29,875 bases of DNA. Source: a virus. Position 1 is the stretch's first letter, and every line of letters begins with the position of its first letter. Made by a program: the position numbers and the translations under genes. Under the pieces are notes generated by a model. It did no database searches and had not been told where the DNA came from. It was given only the letters and a program-made list of their open reading frames with translations. This document shows, piece after piece, positions 7,440 through 15,185 of this stretch. The stretch lies in IMG/VR virus record IMGVR_UViG_3300037104_000087, positions 1 to 29,875 of that record. One strand, given 5' to 3'.

Positions 7440-8327
7440 TTAAATGCCAGCGAAGCCGCGAGGCATAGAGTTGTTAAACCCTACGACAATGCGGTTATAC
7501 GCTGTGGTTGGATCGTTGCCATTGGCGCCCGACAATGGGTCGGCAACGCCGAGAGGCGATCCGGGGAACCCGACGATGCGGAACGGCAAGAAACTGTTGC
7601 CCGCAGCGCCGACAGGGAAGTTGGCGTCAAGAGTGTACTGATCGGCATAGGTCGCCGAAAGGCCGTTAGCCGTGTTGACCGTACCGAGAGAATGGCCGAT
7701 GTTCTGGCCGATGTAAGTCAACCCAACCGCAGTGGCGGTCGTATTGCTGTTGGCGGTCTGAACAAGGAACTGTGCATTCGGGTCGGTAATGAGATAAGCG
7801 ATGCCATCAGCCGCAGCATCTGAACCCGGCCAATAATTGGACCAAGTTCGGCGCTTCTGCGCGGTCGATAGATAAGTGCAGCCGGCGAAGATGCCCGCGA
7901 CAGGATAAAACACAACCGCCGTGCCGACACCAGTCGAGACGGCGCCAGAGAAGTTGTGCGTAAACGTCGTCGTGGACGAGGACAGGATTTGCCACGGGCC
8001 ATTGACCGTACCGGCGGTCGTCGCGCCGTAGATCACAACCCATGCGCCAACTGGCGGAGCAAGGGCCGGAGACAACGCAGTAAACGTCTCGGTCATTACG
8101 CCGTTAGAAAGCGACTGTCCGGTAACAGCGAGGGCCGTTGGCGCGGGGCACTGGATAATATAACCGGTACCCAAACCAGTCGTGCCAGTCGCCTGACAAA
8201 CCGGATCGCCAAAACCAATTGCCGTGGTATTCGTGCTAAGAATGGCCGCCTGCGTCTGCTCGAAAGTAGGGGCAGAACCAGAGCCTCGATATTGCTGAAA
8301 CCCGAAAGGCGTCGAAGTGTTCGCCAT
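7440..8327 (-). CDS. Head decoration/stabilisation-like virion protein with inserted beta module
   Basis: 295 residues starting MANTSTPFGFQQYRGSGSAP. Later motifs include GIFAGCTYLSTAQKRRTWSN, WPGSDAAADGIAYLITDPNA and the C-terminal NDPTTAYNRIVVGFNNS. I associate this arrangement with a conserved virion protein encoded beside the major capsid gene. Residues about 61-141 (LAVTGQSLSNGV ... FTHNFSGAVSTG) interrupt it with a Thr/Ser/Val-rich segment resembling an inserted beta domain. A related pattern appears in the truncated gene at the left edge. The start has AAAGGAGC upstream. Likely coats or cements the capsid; direct proof is lacking. Confidence 0.72.
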   Translation of the reverse strand: MANTSTPFGFQQYRGSGSAPTFEQTQAAILSTNTTAIGFGDPVCQATGTTGLGTGYIIQCPAPTALAVTGQSLSNGVMTETFTALSPALAPPVGAWVVIYGATTAGTVNGPWQILSSSTTTFTHNFSGAVSTGVGTAVVFYPVAGIFAGCTYLSTAQKRRTWSNYWPGSDAAADGIAYLITDPNAQFLVQTANSNTTATAVGLTYIGQNIGHSLGTVNTANGLSATYADQYTLDANFPVGAAGNSFLPFRIVGFPGSPLGVADPLSGANGNDPTTAYNRIVVGFNNSMPRGFAGI

Positions 8328-8478
8328 GACGGTAGCTCCTTTGAGGGAAGCTCTTCATCACCGCCGAGGCGACTAGGGCCGATTTAGGGGGTTACTGTCT
8401 CACGCCGGGGAGACAGATGGAAGTATCTATTTCACAAACCGAAACGAATGTAAAGGGACTCCGGGCCTTTCTTTACAA
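8328..8478 (-). promoter_or_regulatory. Intergenic control region with two hairpins before capsid genes
   Basis: This 151-base gap is one of the longer clean gaps in the virion operon. Just after the upstream stop lie overlapping inverted repeats (GTAAAG / CTTTAC and AAAGG / CCTTT). Further on is a 7-bp hairpin, CTGTCTC / GAGACAG, at about 8395-8416. Neither has a strong U-tract. A TTTACA at the start of the gap could be a -35 element, but no good -10 follows. I read the gap as a site for RNA processing, attenuation or extra expression of the capsid genes; which one is not decidable here. Confidence 0.35.
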
Positions 8479-9081
8479 TTATTCCGGGATAGCCATTGGC
8501 TCAAAAGTTTTCCTGATCTTCACGAGTGGTTGGTCCTTGTTTGATCGCTCAAACTGGCCTTGCGGGGCGGCGACAAGCTGCTCCTCTTTGGCTCGCACCT
8601 GACGACGGGCCCGCTGAGCATCAATTTTCTTGACCTCCTCGGTAATTTCTTCCGGGCGCTCCATAAGTTGCTGACCATCGACTATAATGGTCTCTCCCTT
8701 ATAGCCGGTTGGCATCAATTCCGGGTGGCGGCCAGCCGGTACAGGTTCCCAGCCCGTTTTACGGAGCGAAACCTGATAGGACGGGTTCTCAGCCCCATAG
8801 ACGGTCAAAGTCTTCCATTCATACGACCACCCGTCTGGGATGATTGACTGATCAATGGCGTATTTGTCCGTTCCTTGGTCCATTCCGCCAAGATGATCAC
8901 GCAATTCTGCCGAACGAGCCGCAGCGCGAGCGCGGGGATCATCCTCACGCAGGGCGGGGCGCAACGCGGCGCGAGACGGAGCAGCGGTTTCGGTAGACGG
9001 TTCAGTCATTGTATTCTCCAAGGGGGATGCTTCCACTTTTGGCTGTCGAGGGGGGCGAGAGACGCCCTTGGGCCACGCCAT
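8479..9081 (-). CDS. Conserved phage structural-cluster protein, unknown function
   Basis: 200 residues from the ATG that overlaps the previous stop as TGATG. A second ATG at base 9009 (residue 25, MTEPSTETAAPSRAA) has a better ribosome-binding site (TTGGAGAATACA) and may be the true start. The core reads DQSIIPDGWSYEWKTLTVYG, then YQVSLRKTGWEPVPAGRHPE, then MERPEEITEEVKKIDAQRA, a Trp-rich globular part followed by a charged helix. I recall this pattern beside scaffold and capsid genes of podovirus-like phages but know no defined role. Possibly a capsid assembly or minor head protein. Confidence 0.65.
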   Translation of the reverse strand: MAWPKGVSRPPRQPKVEASPLENTMTEPSTETAAPSRAALRPALREDDPRARAAARSAELRDHLGGMDQGTDKYAIDQSIIPDGWSYEWKTLTVYGAENPSYQVSLRKTGWEPVPAGRHPELMPTGYKGETIIVDGQQLMERPEEITEEVKKIDAQRARRQVRAKEEQLVAAPQGQFERSNKDQPLVKIRKTFEPMAIPE

Positions 9082-9983
9082 CAGTTTAGCCGATTTTCTT
9101 TTTGCAGGGCAATTTTGTTCTTATAGTACTCCTGCGGAGTCAGGCCGCTTGCCTCAGCCGCCTCAACCTCGGCAGAAGAAAGCCGCACAATGCGCGGGTT
9201 GCCACCTGGCGTCGAACCGCTGCGCGTAACCGGCGCGGCCGGAGGGGACTGGCGACGCTGGACGACCTTAGCCGCTTGTGCGGTTGGGTCTTCCTCGATC
9301 TCAACCTCATGTCGAGGCGTCATCTTCATCGTGTCTTCGATCGATGTGAAATAGTCGTCGGTATCCGGCTGATAGCCATCAGCGACCGCGATGTTGTGCG
9401 CCGCAATCATCTTCTGCGTCAGGCGCGGATCGGTAGCGCATTGAGGGTGTGCCCTGACCCACTGCGCAGACCTAGGCGTAAGCTGTGAGGCCAGCGCTTC
9501 GACGGGATCGGCCTTCGGCGCTTCCTGCTTCGGACGCGCCGCGTAGGCTTCTTTGCCGTTTTCAAGCTGCAAGAGCTTCGCGGCGTTGCTGGAAATCTCA
9601 ACCTGGACTTTGGCCGCCGATTTGTGATCCGCCTGCGACAGCGCGATAGCCAGATTGCCTTCCAGCGTGGTCAGATTGTTCTTGACCGTATCAATCGCGC
9701 TATTGATTAGGTTCATATTGGCGTCGTCAACCTCAGTCTTGGCCTTAAAAACCTGCTGAGACGCATCGTTGGCGCGCCGTTCCGCGGCTTCCCGTCCGGC
9801 CTTCTCTTCGGCTAATTTGCGCTTTAGTTCTTCGATCCCCTCTTCGGGCTCAACAATCTTAGCTGCCGCCTTGTCAGGCTTGACTATCTCAATCTCAGGC
9901 TCTTTCGGCGCGGCTTTGCCGGCCGGTTTCTTCCCGTCTTCGGCATCAAGATCAATTTGGATGTCTCTATCGTCGTTCGACAT
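9081..9983 (-). CDS. Probable scaffolding / capsid assembly protein
   Basis: 300 residues, acidic at the N-terminus (MSNDDRDIQIDLDAEDGKKP) with a long heptad-like coiled coil at about residues 48-130 (EGIEELKRKLAEEKAGREAA and continuing). The C-terminal half is basic and disordered (RRQSPPAAPVTRSGSTPGGN) and ends SGLTPQEYYKNKIALQKENR. The acidic, coiled-coil, basic-tail layout, together with a place between portal and capsid genes, fits a scaffolding protein that guides procapsid assembly. There is no catalytic motif, and a minor internal head protein cannot be excluded. Confidence 0.6.
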   Translation of the reverse strand: MSNDDRDIQIDLDAEDGKKPAGKAAPKEPEIEIVKPDKAAAKIVEPEEGIEELKRKLAEEKAGREAAERRANDASQQVFKAKTEVDDANMNLINSAIDTVKNNLTTLEGNLAIALSQADHKSAAKVQVEISSNAAKLLQLENGKEAYAARPKQEAPKADPVEALASQLTPRSAQWVRAHPQCATDPRLTQKMIAAHNIAVADGYQPDTDDYFTSIEDTMKMTPRHEVEIEEDPTAQAAKVVQRRQSPPAAPVTRSGSTPGGNPRIVRLSSAEVEAAEASGLTPQEYYKNKIALQKENRLN

Positions 9984-9995
9984 GGATTCCTCGTT

Positions 9996-10388
9996 TTACC
10001 AGAGCCTATCGGGTTTATCGATACGACCTCGGATTGCCGTGTCGGTCAGCATCCGGCACTGAACGTCGCCGATGTCCATATCCCACCCGTCTGAAGCTCT
10101 GAAGATCACCCAATCTCCAACGCGAGGTCTGTCGTCGTGCCCCCACCACCCATCAGATGGGATGAAGGCAGACGGTCCCATTTTCACAATCAGTCCTATT
10201 TTTGATTGATATCGCCCCTCATCAACGCTCTTACCGGGACGAATAATGCCGCCTTTGGTTATCTCCGAACCCATGTAAATGGCGCAAAGTACGTGGGTAT
10301 TGAAAAACTCAATCCCCGAAATGTCGCCGAGCTTATCCAGAAGCTCCTGTTTCGGATCGCCCTTATGTTGCATAGCGATTGCAGGCAT
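9996..10388 (-). CDS. GroES/Cpn10-fold phage protein
   Basis: 130 residues starting MPAIAMQHKGDPKQELLDKL, coupled to the previous gene by TAATG. The segment VLCAIYMGSEITKGGIIRP resembles the co-chaperonin barrel strand and mobile-loop region. GLIVKMGPSAFI, RVGDWVIFRASDGWDMDIG and QCRMLTDTAIRGRI match the order of later GroES strands. Phage GroES-like proteins, such as T4 gp31, let host GroEL fold the capsid protein. Here it is near the capsid and scaffold genes, consistent with that role. It is longer than bacterial GroES and the mobile loop is not obvious, so it may be a structural protein with the same fold. Confidence 0.65.
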   Translation of the reverse strand: MPAIAMQHKGDPKQELLDKLGDISGIEFFNTHVLCAIYMGSEITKGGIIRPGKSVDEGRYQSKIGLIVKMGPSAFIPSDGWWGHDDRPRVGDWVIFRASDGWDMDIGDVQCRMLTDTAIRGRIDKPDRLW

Positions 10389-10600
10389 TAGTCCTCTCTC
10401 TTTTCTTCCGGCTCTTTCGCCGCTTCGTCACACAAATCAAGGCAGTCGCGAAAGGCCGCGATCCTGCCAACCCGTTCTTTGTACGCACCTATATCATGGA
10501 CCGCCATTCCAAGCGCAAGCTCTTCCATTTGCTTGCCGATGGCTTCCTTGATCAGTTCCTTCAGTTTGTACTCAAAAAGCTGGTTGAACGTCAGGGCCAT
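10388..10600 (-). CDS. Small helical protein, unknown function
   Basis: 70 residues from ATG; a GTG one codon upstream is also possible. MALTFNQLFEYKLKELIKEA and the following residues are predicted helical and highly charged, ending EAAKEPEEKRED. It overlaps the preceding stop by TGATG and the next start by TAATG, so it is translated within a coupled set of three small genes between the Lys/Gly-rich protein and the GroES-like gene. No family recognised. Confidence 0.55.
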   Translation of the reverse strand: MALTFNQLFEYKLKELIKEAIGKQMEELALGMAVHDIGAYKERVGRIAAFRDCLDLCDEAAKEPEEKRED

Positions 10601-10830
10601 CACTTTTCCCCGAGCGAGATAATTCGGTCGGCAACCTTGCTATGGAGGGCCTTGTTGTTGTCCCACGCATCGGCTTCTGACCGATTTAGCAACGTAACGC
10701 GATGACCGCCCGGCCTGGTCCCAATAACGCTATTTGTCGCAGGATCAACGGAAACGCTACAGGTTCCATTGATGCTCAGGACGCCCGGCAAAAGCAAATC
10801 CTTAAACCACGACATGCTTTCTTTCGCCAT
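10600..10830 (-). CDS. Small virion-cluster protein, unknown function
   Basis: 76 residues starting MAKESMSWFKDLLLPGVLSI. The phrase KDLLLPG also occurs near the start of the major capsid protein (AIKDLLLPGLRGIE), which may be coincidence or a shared assembly peptide. The remainder is a small mixed alpha/beta pattern with VTLLNRSEADAWDNNKALHS. It follows the Lys/Gly-rich gene by two bases. Function unknown. Confidence 0.55.
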   Translation of the reverse strand: MAKESMSWFKDLLLPGVLSINGTCSVSVDPATNSVIGTRPGGHRVTLLNRSEADAWDNNKALHSKVADRIISLGEK

Positions 10831-10832
10831 GA

Positions 10833-11996
10833 TCAGTCGCCCTTGTTGCCTTCCTTGGCAAACTTGTTACCGTATTCCTTCCGCTTCTCAAGCCGCCCCT
10901 CAGCACCGCCGCCACCAGCATCCATCTTGGGAAACAGTCGACCGCCAGCAGCGCGCATCGGGGGCATACTAGCCGGCATACCGCTAGGCATCGCTCCTGG
11001 CATACCAGCCGGCATACCGCCAGCCGCTCCGCCGCCCATTGATGCAGGCGGGATAACCGGGGGCGGAATTGGATGTGGAGGAGCGCCCGGAGGCATCATA
11101 GGCGCGCCTGCGCCCATCGCGCTATCAGGCTTTTGCGCGATTATAACATTCACATTAACCTTGCCCTTGCTGGCCTTACCGCCGCTCGCGCGCGCAAGAC
11201 GACTAGACGCCGCAATTGCCTTTTTCTGATCGGCCGCGGCGTCTGTATCCAAAACAACGGAACTTGGTTTATGGAACCCAATCTGGGAGGCGCGGGCCAA
11301 TGCGCCCGCGTAATCTGGTGCCTTGACAAGCCCCCTGCTTGATCCTTGGGCTACTTTCCATCCCCGGCCACCGTCAGCCCGGGCTAGGCGTCCGCCTGTC
11401 GGACGAGTTCCCGTAACCTCGCTATTGCCAACAACTTCGCCTCCCTTGGCCTTGTGCGCCTTCCCTCCCTCTTTCTTGCCGGTTCGCGCTTCAGGCTTGA
11501 CCATTTTGTCAATGAGCCTGCGATCTTCCTTCGCATCAGAATGAGCCTCGCCGCCTTCAGCCTTCTTCACTCGGCCGCCCTTCTTAATCCCGCCGGCCTT
11601 CGCCATCCAAGACTGCACAGGATGTGAGCCAAGCATCCCCTGAGGGTTAGGGGTCCGCGCCGCATTGGCGACCTGCGCTTGCGCCGCAGCGGGGAGATTA
11701 AGCATAGGGCCAGCCGTACCAGCGCCTGCCGCCGTAGGGGCAGCGCCGCCTAGATCGCGCTTGGCGCGCGGCTTCTTGCCGGCATGGTGCGTCGCCTCAG
11801 CGCCCTCTACCTTGCCGCCACGCTTGAACATACGAGGATTCTTCGGCTTCTCGCCCGTCTTTTCCTCAGTATGCATTTCGCCGGGGACTTTGTATCCACT
11901 GGCGTCGATCTTCTCGCCCTTGTAGTCATCGCCATCAGCGAGACGGTGGGCTTTCTTCTTCATGGCCTCGCGAGCGGCTTTTGATGCTTCCGACAT
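10833..11996 (-). CDS. Large Lys/Gly/Ala-rich virion protein with repeated GG motifs
   Basis: 387 residues from MSEASKAAREAMKKKAHRLA, two bases after the upstream stop. The longer in-frame ORF adds 38 residues that overlap the previous gene. The protein is basic and low-complexity, with repeated short motifs: MFKRGGKVEGAEATHHAGKK, KKGGRVKKAEGGEAHSDAK, GKKEGGKAHKAKGGEV, TGGRLARADGGRGW, ASGGKASKGKV and RAAGGRLFPKMDAGGGG. A Met/Pro/Gly-rich stretch (GGMPAGMPGAMPSGMPASMP) lies near residue 345. It is likely an internal head, minor capsid or DNA-binding virion protein, and shares its GGKVEG module with the small gene near 5.2 kb. Disorder makes family assignment hard. Confidence 0.65.
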   Translation of the reverse strand: MSEASKAAREAMKKKAHRLADGDDYKGEKIDASGYKVPGEMHTEEKTGEKPKNPRMFKRGGKVEGAEATHHAGKKPRAKRDLGGAAPTAAGAGTAGPMLNLPAAAQAQVANAARTPNPQGMLGSHPVQSWMAKAGGIKKGGRVKKAEGGEAHSDAKEDRRLIDKMVKPEARTGKKEGGKAHKAKGGEVVGNSEVTGTRPTGGRLARADGGRGWKVAQGSSRGLVKAPDYAGALARASQIGFHKPSSVVLDTDAAADQKKAIAASSRLARASGGKASKGKVNVNVIIAQKPDSAMGAGAPMMPPGAPPHPIPPPVIPPASMGGGAAGGMPAGMPGAMPSGMPASMPPMRAAGGRLFPKMDAGGGGAEGRLEKRKEYGNKFAKEGNKGD

Positions 11997-11997
11997 T

Positions 11998-12246
11998 TCA
12001 TGCGTCCCTACGTTGATCATTCGCGGCCACAAACGCCGCTTGCGACAATGCAAATCCAAGTTTCGAGGCCAGATCATAGCCCCCGTCGTCAAGCGACTGT
12101 TCTCCGTCAACCCCTAGAAAATACTCGATATCGTCGTCAACTAAGATCAGACCGCACCCGCGCAGATAACCACCAGAGACAGCCTTAGCCGGGATGGCGT
12201 CAACATTATCGGCCAATCGCCGTAGTTTGTCACCAAGGCGGCTCAT
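11998..12246 (-). CDS. Small acidic protein, unknown function
   Basis: 82 residues from an ATG overlapping the stop of the large virion protein as TGATG; a TTG one codon earlier is possible. It starts MSRLGDKLRRLADNVDAIPA and continues with GYLRGCGLILVDDDIEYFLG, a short beta pair with acidic turn. Its stop is two bases before the Lys/Gly-rich protein ATG. Unrecognised; tight coupling argues for a real gene, perhaps a virion accessory factor. Confidence 0.55.
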   Translation of the reverse strand: MSRLGDKLRRLADNVDAIPAKAVSGGYLRGCGLILVDDDIEYFLGVDGEQSLDDGGYDLASKLGFALSQAAFVAANDQRRDA

Positions 12247-15185
12247 CAATGGGCTTCGCGATGATAGGGCATATTCACGCGCGCCGTCATTCGCAGCGCC
12301 CGATCGGTCGCGCCGCCAGCGGAATATCCAGCGCTTTCGGGTTTCTTTGCCCTCAGCATTGCGAGAACCGGCGCATTGCTGGCGTCAAATCCATTCGGCG
12401 AGCCGCCATTCTGAAAATGGTATGCGGCGTGAAGTGCGCGATGGATATAGCCACCCTGCTTACGGCGGGTGCCGGGGATGTAACCACCGCGATGCTCTTC
12501 GCCGCCGTCTCCCTCTCCCTCAGACCCTCCGCCGACGCCGCTCGCACTATCAGCCGCTGCTTGGGCTGCCATGCCAGCGTCGCCTTGCGCCCCTTGCATG
12601 CTGTTTTGGCCGCCACCACCATTCCCCGTGCCGCCAGCGCTCGGATCATACCCGCCGTTGGGGCTTGTATCCTGGGCCTGGACACTGGGGCTGTTGGCGA
12701 TCTGCGCCCCAATAGCGTTGCTAAGAGCGGCAGCGTCCCCTTCTGGGCTGCTCGTGACATTATCTGTCACATCTGACGGCCGTGGACCAAACGCTGCATC
12801 AGTGTTCATCTGAGCGGCAAGAGCCGATGTGGCGGCGCTAGACGGCCCCGTGGGGGCCGAAGGGGCAGACGGCGCGGATGGTGCAGACGGCGCGCTATCC
12901 CCAATCCGTTGGCCGATATCGCCGCTTACATTCATTGAGGTATTTTGAGAAGAGGTCCCGTTGACCCCAAAGTTTCCACTGAGGCTAGGGGACGCCGCGG
13001 TAGCGCTAGCAACCGATTGCGCAGTGTTGGCCGCTTCGGCGTCGGCTGCGTCTTGCTGTGCGGCCTTGGCCCGCGCTGATTGCGATAGCGCAGACGAAAG
13101 AGCCGCGTCTTGACTAGGCGTTCCGCTGACAGTCATTGGCGAATCTTGCGGCGCAACGCCCGACAGATTGAAATTAGTAGACGGCGCAACCGTCGATACA
13201 GGCGACAACCCTCCATAAACCGCAGCATTTTGTGCGGCTTGTTGGGCAACTGAATTAGGAACGGGCGTTCCATTAACGTCTGCTGGGACCGCCGAGGCAT
13301 CATCCGTAGCCCTCAGCCCGATCTTACTCGACGGCGCTATTGCGGCAGAAATGGCCGGGTCCATGGAAATCCGGCCGTTGTCCATATAATTATTGACATC
13401 AAACGATGGTGCTTTAGCAGGATTCAACGCCGCACTTATCCCCGTATCCATCGCGACGGGCGCTTGGTCAACGGATGGGGGCGCGGCGGCGGCCGTTGAG
13501 GGCGCAACACCAGTCATCAACGTTATTGCTTTATCAAGCGCTCCGGCTACCGGATCATTGACCGGGTTATTTGGGTCTGCGGCGGGGGTCGCAGGCCGAT
13601 CCGGCGCCTTCGCTGGGTTCAGGGCGGCAGTTATGCCGGCGTCCATCGCCATAGGAGCGTTAGCTACATCGCCAAAGGGCGCCTGCGCTCCCATTGTGTC
13701 TGGAGGCGTCGCCAGCGTGCTGTTATCGGGGGCAGTTATGTCCTGTGCAGAGAAAGGCGATTGAGACGCCCATTCTTTCGAGGCGGCAGTATCTCCCCCT
13801 TCCTCGATGCTGCCAATGTCGGGAGCTTTGTTTTGCAGATCAGTTGACGCGCTAGGATATGTCAAGCCAGCGGTAGGCTGATAGTCGACATTGTACATAT
13901 TGCCGCCAGCGTAGTCGCCTCCCCACGTCGGGTTAGCCTGCGGCCCGGCCGCGTCTGGCGTCATATTCCCTAACGTATTGAAATTGGTCGTCATTCCAGG
14001 CATTTGGCCGACAGCGCTCGGGTCCCCTATCGTCCCTGTGTAACCTGGGACGTTGGCGTAAGTGGACCCCGTGTCCGTCGTCAGCCCATCGGTGGCAAGC
14101 TTAGCATACTGATCTTCCGTCATGCCGTTAACATCGGCGTAGTTTTTTGCCACAGCGGCCGGCCCTGCAAACCACGCCTTAGCGGCATCCGTCAAACTAC
14201 CAAATTGAGTTGCATACTGGCTTAATTTCGCCGTGGCCACAGCTTCCTGCGCATCAGGGCTGGAGAGAAACTGTTTCGCCGTCATAGATACGCCTAGAAC
14301 TTCCTGCGTCCACGAGGGGATGTTTGCGCCCATAACTTGATATTTGCCGTAAGCTTGGTCGCCTGCTGCTGTCGTTGGCCCGATTGCAGAATATGGATTA
14401 GCCTGCCCAATAGTCTCAATCTTGGTCGCTATGTTGTTTTTTAGACCTTCGATCGGATCGCTTCCCATCCCAGTCGGCATTTGGCTGCCAAGGGATGGCG
14501 CATCCGAAGACGACCAAGAGCTTGGGAGAGAACCGTAAGCTGTGCCGGGGATCGAACCATAATTAGTGGCGGCTGGTGCATCGCCGCCCGGAACGGCGAA
14601 TTGCTGCGACGAAGGGGCGGCCGTGGCTAGGGGGGCGTCCGCGACGGGCGCCGAAGTCGCGTCTGGCGTGGTCTGATCGGTTTGTGCCGCGCTATAAGAC
14701 TTCTTCAACGAATCCCATAGACCTCCAACTTGCTGAGCGATGGCGGGGCCATAATCGGGAGATGAAATAGACGTTGCGGCCGAAGTCGGCAAATTGCCGT
14801 TTGAGGCGGCATCCTGATGGGCGCTCGTCGCGGAGGAAGAGGAAGAGGAAGACACTGAACTATCCGACGAACTTGAACTCGCGGACGACGACGTTGAGAC
14901 AGGGGGCCACGGCGCAACCGGCTTAACCGCAGGATATTTGTATCCGAAAATCTGATCCCAGGTCGGGGTGTTGGTCCCTAGCACCTCATCAAGTGTGTTG
15001 TTATAACCTCCGTTGGCGAAGCCGCCGCGCGCGTAATGGCGAAGCGTGCTGAGCGCCTGTCGGATAATCCCGGCATCTTTAGGCGTCGAGGACGAGACGT
15101 GCCCGATATCCGAGCCAATCCCCTTCGCAACCATAGTGGCGCGACGGATGGATTTGGCGGGGTCGCTAAGCGCTGGACTTGCCAT
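12246..15185 (-). CDS. Large internal virion protein with lysozyme/transglycosylase-like domain
   Basis: 979 residues, mostly low-complexity Ala/Ser/Pro/Gly. Start MASPALSDPAKSIRRATMVA has AAGGAA upstream inside the portal 3' end. A Ser run lies at about 97-125. At about 255-360 is a globular part: ANPYSAIGPTTAAGDQAYGK, YQVMGANIPSWTQEVLG and TDAAKAWFAGPAAVAKNYAD. This resembles the lysozyme/SLT-like domain of phage internal virion hydrolases, with the Glu of IETIGQ a possible catalytic residue. Later come three related copies of APVAMDTGISAALNPAKAP (about 13.6, 13.4 and 13.3 kb), a SAP repeat, and C-terminal RGGYIPGTRRKQGGYIHRAL. It probably acts during genome entry by opening peptidoglycan. 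Activity is inferred only. Confidence 0.7.
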   Translation of the reverse strand: MASPALSDPAKSIRRATMVAKGIGSDIGHVSSSTPKDAGIIRQALSTLRHYARGGFANGGYNNTLDEVLGTNTPTWDQIFGYKYPAVKPVAPWPPVSTSSSASSSSSDSSVSSSSSSSATSAHQDAASNGNLPTSAATSISSPDYGPAIAQQVGGLWDSLKKSYSAAQTDQTTPDATSAPVADAPLATAAPSSQQFAVPGGDAPAATNYGSIPGTAYGSLPSSWSSSDAPSLGSQMPTGMGSDPIEGLKNNIATKIETIGQANPYSAIGPTTAAGDQAYGKYQVMGANIPSWTQEVLGVSMTAKQFLSSPDAQEAVATAKLSQYATQFGSLTDAAKAWFAGPAAVAKNYADVNGMTEDQYAKLATDGLTTDTGSTYANVPGYTGTIGDPSAVGQMPGMTTNFNTLGNMTPDAAGPQANPTWGGDYAGGNMYNVDYQPTAGLTYPSASTDLQNKAPDIGSIEEGGDTAASKEWASQSPFSAQDITAPDNSTLATPPDTMGAQAPFGDVANAPMAMDAGITAALNPAKAPDRPATPAADPNNPVNDPVAGALDKAITLMTGVAPSTAAAAPPSVDQAPVAMDTGISAALNPAKAPSFDVNNYMDNGRISMDPAISAAIAPSSKIGLRATDDASAVPADVNGTPVPNSVAQQAAQNAAVYGGLSPVSTVAPSTNFNLSGVAPQDSPMTVSGTPSQDAALSSALSQSARAKAAQQDAADAEAANTAQSVASATAASPSLSGNFGVNGTSSQNTSMNVSGDIGQRIGDSAPSAPSAPSAPSAPTGPSSAATSALAAQMNTDAAFGPRPSDVTDNVTSSPEGDAAALSNAIGAQIANSPSVQAQDTSPNGGYDPSAGGTGNGGGGQNSMQGAQGDAGMAAQAAADSASGVGGGSEGEGDGGEEHRGGYIPGTRRKQGGYIHRALHAAYHFQNGGSPNGFDASNAPVLAMLRAKKPESAGYSAGGATDRALRMTARVNMPYHREAH

